Shown in pieces: positions 1 through 8,839 of a stretch of 64,000 nt of DNA; the stretch's first letter is position 1; every line of letters starts with the position of its first letter. The notes below the pieces were generated by a model. The model had not been told where the DNA came from. It saw nothing but the letters and a program-made list of their open reading frames with translations, and searched no databases. The stretch is from contig NZ_AP018042.1 in assembly GCF_002356295.1 (NCBI RefSeq), positions 3,008,361 to 3,072,360 on the forward strand, given 5' to 3'. Source of the stretch: Labilibaculum antarcticum. Lineage in GTDB: Bacteria; Bacteroidota; Bacteroidia; Bacteroidales; Marinifilaceae. Both the position numbers and the translations under genes were made by a program.

Positions 1-1
1 T

Positions 2-136
2 GATAACAATAATCTTGTTTTCACAAATCTTGAAACAGCTATTGCTAAAGATGCTTCATTAAAAGCGACTGCAAAAACTGATATGGAATTTGCTAAAGTT
101 TTTGAAGATGCTAAATTCAAAGCTATTGTAGAGTAA
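2..136 (+). CDS. C-terminal end of a TPR-like protein (truncated by window edge)
   Basis: An open frame enters from the left edge and ends at TAA 134-136. The 44 visible residues are helical and alanine/lysine-rich (ending FEDAKFKAIVE), which looks like the last helices of a tetratricopeptide-type protein, where a final aspartate-phenylalanine-rich helix pair is common. The start, length and function cannot be read here. A strong hairpin terminator follows 25 bp downstream, so this is the last gene of its transcript. The TPR assignment is an inference from a short stretch. Confidence 0.55.
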   Translation, partial: DNNNLVFTNLETAIAKDASLKATAKTDMEFAKVFEDAKFKAIVE

Positions 137-160
137 TTCGTTATTCTTAAAAATATTGAA

Positions 161-190
161 AAGCGACCCATTTATGGGTCGCTTTTTTTT
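161..190 (+). terminator. Rho-independent terminator
   Basis: A 10-bp perfect stem (AAGCGACCCA / TGGGTCGCTT) with a TTTA loop is followed by a run of T. It closes the truncated gene at the left edge. Confidence 0.9.
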
Positions 191-276
191 ATTCATGAAA
201 GTAGTTTATTCAGTAGATTTTTTAACTTCGTCATGTCACTTTTGTTTGTGAAATAAAGCATTAAATAGATTGTAGA

Positions 277-1089
277 ATGGAAATCGAATTCCCATATAAA
301 GTATTAAATAATTTTCAAGGATATGTTTTCTTTTCGGAAATGCATCACCAAACAAAGAATTGTTACGAGGAGCGAATTGTTCTGAACTTTGCAAACACAA
401 AGGTGATTGAATCTAATTTATTTGCCATCTTGGGAAGTGTTGTTGCTGGTTTAGAGCGTAGGAAGAATAAAATTAAGCTCGTAAACATGCAAGAGTCCAT
501 TCTGAATTTATTCAATTCCAAGAAGTTGATAAATGGTTCTGCACGAAAATATTTATGGAAGAGTTTCGTGAAATGCCAGCAGTTTGCCTCGGCCGATGAA
601 GAGGCTTTGTCTGACTATTTGGTAAAAAGAATATTTCCTGAACGTCCTGAAATAAAATTAAATCAGCAATTAAAAATGGCGGTACAGTTGTGTGTTGCCG
701 AAGTGTATCGAAATGCATTTGCACACAGTAATTGCAAAGAGGTTTTTATTGCCCATTACTATTCGGTGTATAATAAAAAGCTGATTGTTAGCATTGTCAG
801 TCAGGGGCGGCCATTTAATTTATTGGTCAACAAAATTCTAAATAAAAACCTAAATAACGTAGGCGCAATAGAATGGGCCGTTGAAGAAGGAAATACAACA
901 CAAGAAGATACTCACAAAGGAATTGGATTGTATACCATTCGCCAATTTGTGAAACAAAATAGAGGCCGAATTCAAATTATGTCGGGCGATGGAGTATGGA
1001 AACAAGTGAAACACCGAACTTTTTCAAAATTGTACGAAAAAGAATTTCCAGGATCTGTTGTCTCCTTAGAATTCAACCTTCAGGAATAA
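277..1089 (+). CDS. STAS-like / HATPase-domain ATP-binding protein
   Basis: This is a 270-residue soluble protein. Residues about 1-90 contain a STAS-like alpha/beta segment (ERIVLNFANTKVIESNL followed by a helix rich in R/K). Residues about 130-270 form a GHKL ATPase domain: the N-box is VAEVYRNAFAHS and the G-box is GIGLYTIRQFVKQNRGRI. There is no dimerisation/phosphoacceptor histidine region, so it is not a complete histidine kinase. It resembles anti-sigma-factor-type kinases (SpoIIAB/RsbW class) fused to a STAS-like module. The fusion suggests a partner-switching regulator, but no sigma or antagonist gene is adjacent. It ends 2 bp before the convergent TrmH gene. The ATPase fold is well supported; the pathway is unknown. 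Confidence 0.8.
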   Translation: MEIEFPYKVLNNFQGYVFFSEMHHQTKNCYEERIVLNFANTKVIESNLFAILGSVVAGLERRKNKIKLVNMQESILNLFNSKKLINGSARKYLWKSFVKCQQFASADEEALSDYLVKRIFPERPEIKLNQQLKMAVQLCVAEVYRNAFAHSNCKEVFIAHYYSVYNKKLIVSIVSQGRPFNLLVNKILNKNLNNVGAIEWAVEEGNTTQEDTHKGIGLYTIRQFVKQNRGRIQIMSGDGVWKQVKHRTFSKLYEKEFPGSVVSLEFNLQE

Positions 1090-1091
1090 TC

Positions 1092-1631
1092 TTATTTCTT
1101 GTGATGGTTTAGTTTCGAGAAAATATCCCAAAGAACAATACCGCAACTTACCGATACATTAAAAGAGTGTTTTGTCCCAAACTGAGGGATCTCGATACAG
1201 CCTTCCGATTGGCTGACAATATTCTGCTGAACCCCTTTTACCTCATTTCCAAAAACCAAAGCATATTTCTTTGAAGTGTCTACTTTAAAATCCTCCAAAG
1301 AAGTGCTGTTTTCAGCTTGTTCAACCGAGTAAACGTCAAATCCATTACTTTTTAATTTCGCTGTCGCATCTTCAGTCTTGTCAAAATACTCCCAGTGAAC
1401 AGAATCCTCAGCCCCTAAAGCCGTTTTGTGCAATTCCCGGTGAGGAGGAGTAGCAGTAATTCCACAAAGATAAACCGCTTCAACCAAAAGCGCATCCGAT
1501 GTACGAAAAACAGAACCAATGTTGTTCAGGCTTCTTACATTATCCAATACGATTATAATAGGAGTCTTTTCAGACTCTTTAAACTCATCAATACTCTTTC
1601 GGTTTAATTCACTATTCTTTAGTTTTCTCAT
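1092..1631 (-). CDS. TrmH/SpoU-family RNA 2'-O-methyltransferase
   Basis: This 179-residue SPOUT methyltransferase is predicted to transfer methyl from SAM to a ribose 2'-OH in tRNA or rRNA. All three family motifs are present: NNIGSVFRTSDA (motif 1, with the catalytic Arg), FGNEVKGV (motif 2) and GTKHSFNVSVSCGIVLWD (motif 3, the trefoil-knot SAM site). It lacks the N-terminal substrate-binding domain of RlmB-type enzymes, so it is a short single-domain form. The target nucleotide cannot be assigned from sequence. It is convergent with the upstream ATPase gene with a 2-bp gap. Confidence 0.9.
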   Translation of the reverse strand: MRKLKNSELNRKSIDEFKESEKTPIIIVLDNVRSLNNIGSVFRTSDALLVEAVYLCGITATPPHRELHKTALGAEDSVHWEYFDKTEDATAKLKSNGFDVYSVEQAENSTSLEDFKVDTSKKYALVFGNEVKGVQQNIVSQSEGCIEIPQFGTKHSFNVSVSCGIVLWDIFSKLNHHKK

Positions 1632-1681
1632 TGCTTAATTGGAATGTAAGAGGGTTTTGTTCGATTTGGATACAAAAATAT

Positions 1682-1710
1682 AAAAAAAGGAATCCTTTTG
1701 AGATTCCTTT
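1682..1710 (-). terminator. Rho-independent terminator of arcA
   Basis: Read on the minus strand, a 9-bp stem (AAAGGAATC / GATTCCTTT) with a 7-nt loop is followed by a T-run (the A-run at 1682-1688). It sits about 20 bp past the arcA stop codon. Confidence 0.8.
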
Positions 1711-1730
1711 GATTTATTTTGTTGGTATTA

Positions 1731-3020
1731 TTACCAATTAACAGGTTTACGGCGAACCGGCATAGTCATGCAACGTGCACCACCACCACCACGCGGTAAT
1801 TCCGATCCCTCAAGGGTAATTACATATTTATCGTAATCCGAAAGTTCAACTTTATGACGAATAATGTCTTTAGCACGAAGAATCTCGAATCCATTTTTGT
1901 TCATCTCTTCCATGGTGTAAATATTTCGACCATAGCCAATAACTTTACCCGGACCTACAGCAAAAAAGTTAGCACCACTGTGCCATTGCTCTCTTTCCTG
2001 ATTCCAAGGATCACCATTTCCACCACAATAAATTGGTTTCAAATCCATGCCTAGTTTTTTCAAGGCCTGAAGAAGATTGTTCTCATGTTTAATAGAAACA
2101 ACTTTACCGTTTTCGATTGTGATATGAACCGTTTGGTATTTGTTCGGACGAATAATTAATGGTTCGTAAACCATACATTTATCAACATCCAAAAGCGTAA
2201 ACACCATATCCAAATGAATGAACGATTCAGGATGACTAGGTAACTCTTGAATCAATAAATGGCGTTGTTTCTTTTCTTTCTGACAAAGTAACTGAGCCAA
2301 AATAAAGTCAATACCCTGAGTTGAAGTACGGGTTCCGTTACCAATAATCATGATGTCATCGCGGGCGATTAGTAAATCACCACCTTCAATCGTGCAATTT
2401 GGATCCATGGCAGGATTATCGATAGGATTAACCGTTTTGGTTTTAAAACCAGGAGTATAATCAAAAATCGCCTGCATAATTAAAGATTCCCTATCTCGAA
2501 CCGAACTGGCCATTTTGCCAATAAGAACCTCATCCAAAACCGACATTGATGCATCTCTTGTAAAGAAAAAATTGTGCAATGGACGAATCGCATAACGTTC
2601 CTTACTCATAAATTTGGTCAGGTTATCTCTTTTTAAGGGCACCCCTTCAATTAGTAAAGAAGCCAGATCCATTGGGTTCTGTTCCAGCAAAAGATCTTTA
2701 ATGCAGTGGGTATTCCCTTTCACACTAATTTGAGGTTCCATCGCACATATCTTGTCGATAATTACCTCTTTTATTTTATCGTCTGCAAGAACATTGGCCA
2801 ATAAATCTTTAACCTGATAGGTTTCTGAAATTTCTGATAGAACACCAGTCAACTGTTTGTATTCATCCCTTGCAACCGATAAATTTAAAATATCACTGTA
2901 AAGGGCTCTTTCTGCATTTTCGGGAGTCATGTTTTCAACTTCCGAACCAGGAGTATGAAGGATTACACCTTCTAATTCTCCGATCTCCGATCTAACATTT
3001 AATTCGACAAATTTTGTCAT
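1731..3020 (-). CDS. arcA: Arginine deiminase
   Basis: This cytosolic enzyme hydrolyses L-arginine to L-citrulline and ammonium, the first step of the arginine deiminase pathway. The length of 429 residues is slightly above the usual 405-420. The guanidino-hydrolase active site is complete: FTRD (Asp about 156), EGGD (Glu about 212), HLDMVF (His 269, Asp 271) and the nucleophile Cys 417 in GGGARCMTMP close to the C-terminus. The usual NGTRTSTQG and GGNGDPWNQEREQW segments are present. No carbamoyltransferase, carbamate kinase or antiporter gene is adjacent, so the rest of the pathway would be elsewhere or absent. It has its own terminator and appears monocistronic. Confidence 0.96.
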   Translation of the reverse strand: MTKFVELNVRSEIGELEGVILHTPGSEVENMTPENAERALYSDILNLSVARDEYKQLTGVLSEISETYQVKDLLANVLADDKIKEVIIDKICAMEPQISVKGNTHCIKDLLLEQNPMDLASLLIEGVPLKRDNLTKFMSKERYAIRPLHNFFFTRDASMSVLDEVLIGKMASSVRDRESLIMQAIFDYTPGFKTKTVNPIDNPAMDPNCTIEGGDLLIARDDIMIIGNGTRTSTQGIDFILAQLLCQKEKKQRHLLIQELPSHPESFIHLDMVFTLLDVDKCMVYEPLIIRPNKYQTVHITIENGKVVSIKHENNLLQALKKLGMDLKPIYCGGNGDPWNQEREQWHSGANFFAVGPGKVIGYGRNIYTMEEMNKNGFEILRAKDIIRHKVELSDYDKYVITLEGSELPRGGGGARCMTMPVRRKPVNW

Positions 3021-3276
3021 ACCTCTTTATTAAACTAGCATTTGTTAGTAATTGTTGGTATCCAGAAAATATATTTTCCGATTTGCAAATAAAGTGAAAA
3101 TTTAGTGCATAGACAAAGGAATGAGTTAAGTAAATCCCAAATTACCCCCAAAGTGTCTGAAATAGTTAAAGTAATGACGAGTAGGAAGGATTCCTTTTTT
3201 CAAGTAGCGCAGCGGCCTATGTTAAGCACCGACGTTTTTAATTTTGTAATATCAACTCATTTAAATTATTTATTTT

Positions 3277-3420
3277 GGGCGTTCCCTAAATTCCCCTGCA
3301 CTTTGTTTCGGGGAATTTAGGTCAGGCTTTTCGCTATTACTCCTCGCCATAACCTTCCGCTTCGCTTCAGATATGTCTGTGGGGTAGCCGCTTCAATCCT
3401 TAACGCAAGCATTTGCATGA
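3277..3420. repeat. Bacteroidota-type intergenic GGGCGTTCC...GTCAGGC element with hairpin
   Basis: This block is unusually G/C-rich for the gap. GGGCGTTCC is followed by an 11-bp perfect stem (3286-3296 CTAAATTCCCC with 3310-3320 GGGGAATTTAG), then GTCAGGCTTTTCGCTATTACT and a C/T-rich tail. The same head and tail (GGGTGTTC...GGCGGGCTTT) occur at 63620-63653 and 63966-64000. From memory such elements recur between genes in many Bacteroidota; their function is unknown to me. A short minus-strand ORF crosses it but shows no protein-like features. Confidence 0.6.
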
Positions 3421-3458
3421 AATACGGAGGGATAATTTCAATTACGTTTATTCCCAAT

Positions 3459-5147
3459 TTAATATCCAGCAGCCTGTCCATCTTTTCTCGATTCCGAGGC
3501 ACCAAAATATACCCCTCTTTCTTCATCGTAAAGAATGGCTTGGTAGCCACCATATCCGCCCATGTCATATTTTATTTTGTGTCCTTTTTCCATCAGCTCA
3601 CGAATACTTTGATAAGATATTCCCGATTCCAAATTTACCCATCCACCATCTGTCATTTTCCCTCCGGTTGGTTGTGACGAACCATCATGGCGAATTCTTG
3701 CTGCGTCGCCAGCCTCTTGCAGATTCATTTTAAAATCAATTAAATTAACAACAATTTGAGCATGACCCTGGGGTTGCATGGCACCGCCCATTAATCCAAA
3801 ACTGATAAAGGGCTTGCCATCTTTAGTAATAAAGGCTGGAATAATTGTGTGAAAAGGACGTTTACCAGGTTCGAATACATTGGCATGTCCTTCTTCCAAG
3901 CTAAATAATTCGCCTCTGTCCTGCAAAACAAAACCCAAACCATCAGGCGTCATTCCTGAACCCATGCCTCGGTAGTTGCTTTGTATTAAAGAAACCATGT
4001 TCCCCTCTTTATCAGCCACAGTCAGGTAAATGGTATTGCCTTGTTCCAGTTCACCGGCAGGATAGCTTTTCGCTGATTTGTTGGGATCAATTAAAGCTTT
4101 TCTTTCAAGTGCATATTCTTTCGAAATCAATTCTTTTAATGGGATTTTCGAAAAATCAGGATCGCAGTAGTACTTTGCTCTATCCTCGAAGGCAAGTTTT
4201 TTAGCTTCAATAAAAGTGTGCAGGTAATCACTGCTTCCAAAACCCATTTTTGCTATGTCATATTCTTCAAGAATATTTAGCATTTGAAGTGCGGCTGTGC
4301 CTTGTCCGTTGGGTGGTAGTTCCCAAACATCATAGCCTCGGTAATTTATTGATACCGGATCAACCCATTCCGATTTGTGTGCGGCCAAATCATCGTAAGA
4401 AAGAAAACCTCCTTGCTCTTTCATGTATTTTGCAATGGTTTTGGCAATATCACCTTTGTAGAATGCATCGCGACCGCCTTTGGCAATTTTCTCCAATGTA
4501 TTTGCTAAAAAGGGGTTCTTGAAAATATCACCCTTTTGTGGCATTTTACCATTAGGCATATAAGTTTCGGCAAATCCTTTGTAATTTTTTAATCTGCTCG
4601 CGCTGGCATTCATGTAGTAGGCGATCAATTCGCTCACAGGAAAACCATTTCGGGCGTATTGAATGGCGGGAGATAGAATTTGTTCCATATCCATTTTTCC
4701 AAATCTATCGTGCATGGTAAACCATCCATCTACACAACCAGGAACAGATACGGGTAATGCTCCAAAGGATGGAATAGAGGTGAAATTATTTTTTTGGAAA
4801 TATTCCAGACTGAGTGATTTGGGAGATCGGCCACTTCCGTTTAAACCATATAATTTTTTTGTTTTAGCATCCCACAGAATAACAAAAATATCACCGCCAA
4901 TTCCGTTTCCTGTAGGTTCCATTAAACCCAGTGTGGCATTGGCAGCAATAGCCGCATCAATTGCATTTCCTCCGGCTTTTAGTATATCAAGTGCAACTTG
5001 AGTGGCTAACGGCTGACTCGTACAAGCCATCCCGTTTTGCGCAATAACTTCAGATCGGCTTGCAAAATTTAATCCGGTAACCCGGTCTTGAGAAAATATT
5101 GAAATCGCGAAGATTGATAGTAAGCAGAGAAGAAAAGACTTTTTCAT
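3459..5147 (-). CDS. ggt: Gamma-glutamyltranspeptidase (exported)
   Basis: This 562-residue N-terminal nucleophile hydrolase cleaves gamma-glutamyl bonds, for example in glutathione, and transfers the glutamyl group to water or amino acids. A signal peptide spans about residues 1-19 (MKKSFLLCLLSIFAISIFSQ), so it acts in the periplasm or outside. The family core is clear: GGNAIDAAIAANATLG, GNGIGGDIF, and the autoprocessing/catalytic threonine, Thr 372 in QGNTIYLTVADKEGNMVS. The downstream YRGMGSG and GLMGGAMQPQGHAQ blocks of the small subunit are present. Length is normal for the precursor. The arcA promoter region and the palindromic element lie just downstream. It is divergent from the DUF4294 gene, with a 77-bp shared intergenic region. 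Confidence 0.95.
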   Translation of the reverse strand: MKKSFLLCLLSIFAISIFSQDRVTGLNFASRSEVIAQNGMACTSQPLATQVALDILKAGGNAIDAAIAANATLGLMEPTGNGIGGDIFVILWDAKTKKLYGLNGSGRSPKSLSLEYFQKNNFTSIPSFGALPVSVPGCVDGWFTMHDRFGKMDMEQILSPAIQYARNGFPVSELIAYYMNASASRLKNYKGFAETYMPNGKMPQKGDIFKNPFLANTLEKIAKGGRDAFYKGDIAKTIAKYMKEQGGFLSYDDLAAHKSEWVDPVSINYRGYDVWELPPNGQGTAALQMLNILEEYDIAKMGFGSSDYLHTFIEAKKLAFEDRAKYYCDPDFSKIPLKELISKEYALERKALIDPNKSAKSYPAGELEQGNTIYLTVADKEGNMVSLIQSNYRGMGSGMTPDGLGFVLQDRGELFSLEEGHANVFEPGKRPFHTIIPAFITKDGKPFISFGLMGGAMQPQGHAQIVVNLIDFKMNLQEAGDAARIRHDGSSQPTGGKMTDGGWVNLESGISYQSIRELMEKGHKIKYDMGGYGGYQAILYDEERGVYFGASESRKDGQAAGY

Positions 5148-5206
5148 TTTCTAGGGATTTTATGGATTAGTTATTGCTGAAGAATGTACTTAAAGATAGG
5201 AAAGAT

Positions 5207-5214
5207 TATCTTTG
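5207..5214 (+). promoter_or_regulatory. TAnnTTTG -7 box in front of the DUF4294 gene
   Basis: TATCTTTG matches the Bacteroidota primary-sigma -7 consensus. It lies 10 bp before the ATG at 5225, so the transcript would be almost leaderless. No clear -33 TTTG is seen. Confidence 0.5.
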
Positions 5215-5224
5215 AATAGGAATT

Positions 5225-5869
5225 ATGGATATGGCAAAATGGTTTAAAATAGGCTTGGTGATTTTTTTTGCTTTTGCAGGCTCGGCATCAGCAGAGGAGT
5301 TGCGCAATATTCACTCAATTGCACAACAAGACACTGTAGTTTTTCTTGATAGCAATTTGCATGTTAATCTCGACGAGGTTAAAATTCTACGCTACAAAAA
5401 AAGGAGACGAAAGCATTACCAAAATACAAGGCAATACTGGCGCACAGTACGAAATATTCGGATCGTTTATCCATACGCCGAAGCGGCTACCAAAACCATT
5501 GAGAATTTGACTAAAGAATTGGAAGGAATCGAAAGCAAGAAGCTACGCCGTAAGCTGATCCGAAAAGAATACAATGGACTGATGAAAGATTACAAAAGGC
5601 CTCTAATGAAACTGAGAATTTCGCAAGGCAAATTGTTGATGAAATTAGTCGATCGGGAAACTGGAAATACCAGCTACAATCATTTAAAAGAATTAAAAGG
5701 ATCGTTTACAGCAATATTCTGGCAATCGGTGGCTACTATATTTGGTTCATCGCTAAAAGCGGAATACGATCCTTTGGGCGACGATTGGATGATTGAGGAA
5801 ATACTGGATCGGATGAAGAGTGGCGAATTGCCGCCTCCAGGGAAATTACCTATGAGGAGAATCAATTGA
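5225..5869 (+). CDS. DUF4294 exported protein
   Basis: This is a 214-residue protein with a signal peptide (about residues 1-24, ending ASAEE). The body matches what I recall of the Bacteroidota-specific DUF4294 family: RQYWRTVRNIRIVYPYAEAA, a charged helical middle, then LVDRETGNTSYNHLKELKG and a C-terminal YDPLGDDWMIEEI. The family's biochemical role is not known. It is predicted periplasmic or surface-exposed and helical. A second in-frame ATG lies 6 bp downstream (5231) and would also give a good signal peptide. It ends 3 bp before a convergent membrane-protein gene. Confidence 0.8.
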   Translation: MDMAKWFKIGLVIFFAFAGSASAEELRNIHSIAQQDTVVFLDSNLHVNLDEVKILRYKKRRRKHYQNTRQYWRTVRNIRIVYPYAEAATKTIENLTKELEGIESKKLRRKLIRKEYNGLMKDYKRPLMKLRISQGKLLMKLVDRETGNTSYNHLKELKGSFTAIFWQSVATIFGSSLKAEYDPLGDDWMIEEILDRMKSGELPPPGKLPMRRIN

Positions 5870-5872
5870 TTA

Positions 5873-6433
5873 TCAATTCTGTTTTTTTAAATACTCCTCC
5901 ATCCTGCGATCAAACATCTGGTTTTTTTCTAAGTAATCAGCAAATTTAGCGCGACCAGATTCATTAATGAACTTTTTTAAGTCTTCAAAAGCCAGCTCTT
6001 TTTTTTCTTCGATATTCATTCTGTAGATATGCATGTATTGTTCAGCCTTTCTTTCCCAAGCATATTTTGTTAGGATAATTTTCTTGAATGGCAAACTCAG
6101 TATCAGACTTGTGAATAGCAAAAGCGAATTCGTAATTTCAGGAAAAAAAAGGATGGGTATTATCATTAGAAATATCGGTATCATGGCCGCAATGCAAAAT
6201 ACTCCAATTACCATATTGTTGTAGTATTCAGAAAAATGAACCAATTTCTTTTTTTGTGATGAATAGAAAATCAGCCAATTGATGAAGAGATTCAGAGCCA
6301 TACTATACAAAAGTATGGCTGCTTCATTCGCAGAATTTATGGAGAAGAATATACCAGCAAATAGCACGAAATTTGAAATGATGAAAGGGTAGATGTGGTT
6401 TTCTGCTACATCTTTGGTGTTTCTGTTTTTCAT
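5873..6433 (-). CDS. Hypothetical membrane protein with C-terminal helical tail
   Basis: Not recognised as a named family. With the start at 6433 (MKNRNTKDVAENH) it has 186 residues. About four hydrophobic segments span residues 14-130, followed by a charged helical cytoplasmic tail (ERKAEQYMHIYRMNIEEKKE to the end). An upstream ATG at 6481 would add 16 residues (MLAYCCKLLANITFPS). I prefer the internal start because it gives a polar cytoplasmic N-terminus, but the longer form begins just 5 bp after elbB and cannot be excluded. It lies in the same direction as elbB and is probably co-transcribed. Confidence 0.65.
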   Translation of the reverse strand: MKNRNTKDVAENHIYPFIISNFVLFAGIFFSINSANEAAILLYSMALNLFINWLIFYSSQKKKLVHFSEYYNNMVIGVFCIAAMIPIFLMIIPILFFPEITNSLLLFTSLILSLPFKKIILTKYAWERKAEQYMHIYRMNIEEKKELAFEDLKKFINESGRAKFADYLEKNQMFDRRMEEYLKKQN

Positions 6434-6486
6434 AGAAGGAAATGTGATGTTGGCTAAAAGCTTGCAGCAATAAGCCAACATCTAAT

Positions 6487-7140
6487 TTATAATGCCATAA
6501 TCGTTTTAACTACATTGTCTGCACCATCACCAATTTGTGCAATAGTTGCATCAAGCATATAGCAAGGTGTTGTCACAATTTTATTCTCTTTGTCAAATAC
6601 TATTTCACCATGAGTTGTGGCAACATGAGTTGCTCCCATTTTAGAAATTGCTTCAGCTGTTCCTTCATCGTGTCCAATAGTTACTTCAACCTCACCCAAT
6701 ACTTTTGCGATAAGGGCAGGAGCAATGCATAAGGCCCCGATTGGCTTTTTTGCTTTGTGCATTGCCTTTATGGCTGATTCAACATCAGGATTTACCTGAC
6801 AGTCGGCACCTGAAAAAGCAAAAGAGCACAGGTTTTTTGCGACCCCAAATCCGCCGGGAAAAAGAATAGCATCAAACTCATCGGCCGAGAATTCTTTTAA
6901 ATCTTTGATATTTCCTCGTGCAATACGAGCAGCTTCAACCAATACATTTCTTGTTTCAGGCATCTCTTTTCCTGTAATATGGTTAATTACATGATGTTGA
7001 TTCACGTTTGGGGCAAAAATCTGATAGCTTCCTCCGTTTTTCGAAATAGAATATAAGGCTAAGGTTGCTTCATGAATTTCAGAACCGTCATAAACACCGG
7101 AACCGGCTAGAACAACTGCAAAATTTTTCTTTGAATTCAT
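6487..7140 (-). CDS. elbB: ElbB-type glyoxalase / isoprenoid biosynthesis protein of the DJ-1/PfpI superfamily
   Basis: This 217-residue class I amidotransferase-like protein was historically linked to isoprenoid biosynthesis and shown in E. coli to act as a glyoxalase. Diagnostic features are VVLAGSGVYDGSEIHEA at the N-terminus, LFPGGFGVAKNLC in the middle, and the nucleophile-elbow Cys in GALCIAPALIAKVLG, followed by TIGHDEGTAEAISKMGA. Length is normal for the family. It is monocistronic or leads the short membrane-protein gene 5-50 bp downstream. The physiological role in this organism is inferred from family membership only. Confidence 0.9.
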   Translation of the reverse strand: MNSKKNFAVVLAGSGVYDGSEIHEATLALYSISKNGGSYQIFAPNVNQHHVINHITGKEMPETRNVLVEAARIARGNIKDLKEFSADEFDAILFPGGFGVAKNLCSFAFSGADCQVNPDVESAIKAMHKAKKPIGALCIAPALIAKVLGEVEVTIGHDEGTAEAISKMGATHVATTHGEIVFDKENKIVTTPCYMLDATIAQIGDGADNVVKTIMAL

Positions 7141-7233
7141 CTTGATATGCTTTATTTTACTGTGTAAGTTGTTTGTTTTAAATTACGAGTACCTGTTCTT
7201 TATATTCCATTTGTATAAATACAAATTAAAAGA

Positions 7234-7812
7234 ATGAATACGAAACGTATATTTGTTGCAATAAAGATAAATAATACTGATCAAATTAATGATCTTTTTC
7301 GAAAAGTTGAATTTGATTTATTTGAAGAAAGTATAAAATGGGTCGATAAAAACGGACTTCATATTACGCTTCTTTTTCTGGGATCGACAGATGTGTCTGA
7401 AATTGTAAAGGTTAACAGCAAATTGAATAAGATTGGGAATCAATTTGCTCCTTTTCGGATGAATTTAAAATCTATGGGAGCTTTTCCCTCAATGGATCAT
7501 CCCAGAATACTATGGATGGGAATTAATTCCGACTCGAGCTTATTTGACCTGCAAAAGATAATTTTGAATGATCTTCTTAAAAAAGGCACTATCGAGCATT
7601 CTAAGTATACACCTCATTTGACCATTGGTCGAATTAAAGGAGGGGTTAAGAATCCGGAAAAGGTAAAGGAATGTCTTCTGAAATTGAAAGATTGGCAGGA
7701 TAGTGAGCTTCTAATTACTGAATTTGTTCTGATGGAGAGTGTTCTTACTCAACAAGGGCCAATTTATAAAGTTTTGGAAAATTTTAGTCTGAATAGATCG
7801 CGGGGGTCTTAG
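7234..7812 (+). CDS. thpR: RNA 2',3'-cyclic phosphodiesterase (2H family)
   Basis: This 192-residue protein is of the LigT/ThpR branch of 2H phosphoesterases, which open 2',3'-cyclic phosphates on RNA ends and ligate tRNA halves in vitro. Both catalytic histidine motifs are present: HITL (in DKNGLHITLLFLGST) and HLTI (in YTPHLTIGRIKGG), separated by the usual distance. The N-terminus (MNTKRIFVAIKIN) is the standard first beta strand. It is divergent from elbB and in the same direction as the metallo-hydrolase gene 113 bp downstream. Confidence 0.92.
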   Translation: MNTKRIFVAIKINNTDQINDLFRKVEFDLFEESIKWVDKNGLHITLLFLGSTDVSEIVKVNSKLNKIGNQFAPFRMNLKSMGAFPSMDHPRILWMGINSDSSLFDLQKIILNDLLKKGTIEHSKYTPHLTIGRIKGGVKNPEKVKECLLKLKDWQDSELLITEFVLMESVLTQQGPIYKVLENFSLNRSRGS

Positions 7813-7925
7813 GTTGTGACCGCCTGATAGGGAGGTTTATATAGAGCTTATTGATATTTCCTTTGCTTAGGGTTTTTTAAATTAATGATTAAATGTAAAT
7901 TTGGGCTACTTAAAAATATTCGAAT

Positions 7926-8576
7926 ATGATTACGATAGAAACATTTGTGTTTAATCACTGGCAGGAAAATACATACATATTACACGACGAAACCGGAGAA
8001 GCAGTATTGATTGACTGTGGTGTTTTCTTTGAAGACGAAGGGACTAAGTTGATCAATTTTGTGAAGAAGAAAGGAATAAAATTGGTAAAGCAATTGAATA
8101 CTCATTTGCATATCGATCATGTGTTGGGGAATCAATTCATGAAGGATCAGTTTGGATTGCTTACTGAAGCTCATAAGGATGATGAGTTTTTATTGGCTGA
8201 AGCTCCTAATCACGCAGTTCGATTGGGATTGGAAAATGTGGTGGAACCACCTCCGGTTGGTAAGCTGATCAAGGAGGGAGACCTTATTAAATTTGGAAAT
8301 TCGGAGTTGAAAGTTATTCATGTTCCCGGACATTCTCCCGGACATATCGTATTCTACAATGAGAAGCAGAAATTTTTAATTGCAGGGGATGTTTTGTTCC
8401 GTGAAAGTATTGGGCGAACAGACTTACCATACGGCAATTACGACCAATTGATTGAAGGAATCAAAACCAAACTGCTGGTTCTTGACGATGATGTTAGTGT
8501 TTATCCTGGTCATGGCCCGGCTACGTCTATTGGACATGAAAGATCTAAGAATTTGTTTTTAAAAGGGTTGAGTTAA
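7926..8576 (+). CDS. MBL-fold metallo-hydrolase (glyoxalase II-like)
   Basis: This 216-residue metallo-beta-lactamase-fold hydrolase has the full metal site: THLHIDHVLGN (HxHxDH), HVPGHSPGHI, AGDVLF (bridging Asp) and YPGHGP. It is the short YcbL/GloB-like form without the C-terminal glyoxalase II substrate domain, so the substrate may be a thioester or another small molecule. Persulfide dioxygenase is less likely from its length. A Rho-independent terminator follows. The substrate cannot be set from sequence. Confidence 0.9.
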   Translation: MITIETFVFNHWQENTYILHDETGEAVLIDCGVFFEDEGTKLINFVKKKGIKLVKQLNTHLHIDHVLGNQFMKDQFGLLTEAHKDDEFLLAEAPNHAVRLGLENVVEPPPVGKLIKEGDLIKFGNSELKVIHVPGHSPGHIVFYNEKQKFLIAGDVLFRESIGRTDLPYGNYDQLIEGIKTKLLVLDDDVSVYPGHGPATSIGHERSKNLFLKGLS

Positions 8577-8597
8577 AACCCCAAAATAATAGTTTGA

Positions 8598-8626
8598 AAC
8601 TCCTTAGTTAATAAGGAGTTTTTTTG
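8598..8626 (+). terminator. Rho-independent terminator
   Basis: A 9-bp stem (AACTCCTTA / TAAGGAGTT) with a short GTTAA loop and a T-run lies 20 bp after the MBL-hydrolase stop codon. Confidence 0.88.
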
Positions 8627-8839
8627 TATCCTTCTTAGGCGTATCATTTAGTTGTGAACATGATAAAAATCATGTTTGTATCATTCTATAAAACAATTTG
8701 TTAGGAAGAATTGTTGTTAGGGTGGAGGATGTTGAAAAACAGTGATGAAATTCAGTGTTTCACCTCTTAGTAAATTTAAATCTTTTACTACTTTTACAAT
8801 CACAAGTATTTTATAAACACACCTAATTTAAACAACAAT

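Noticed and set aside
3317-3568. Minus-strand 83-codon ORF
   Set aside because: It overlaps the end of ggt in another frame and the palindromic element; no protein-like pattern.
8627-8839. Glycine riboswitch in front of gcvP
   Set aside because: A small hairpin is present but none of the conserved glycine-aptamer core segments could be found.
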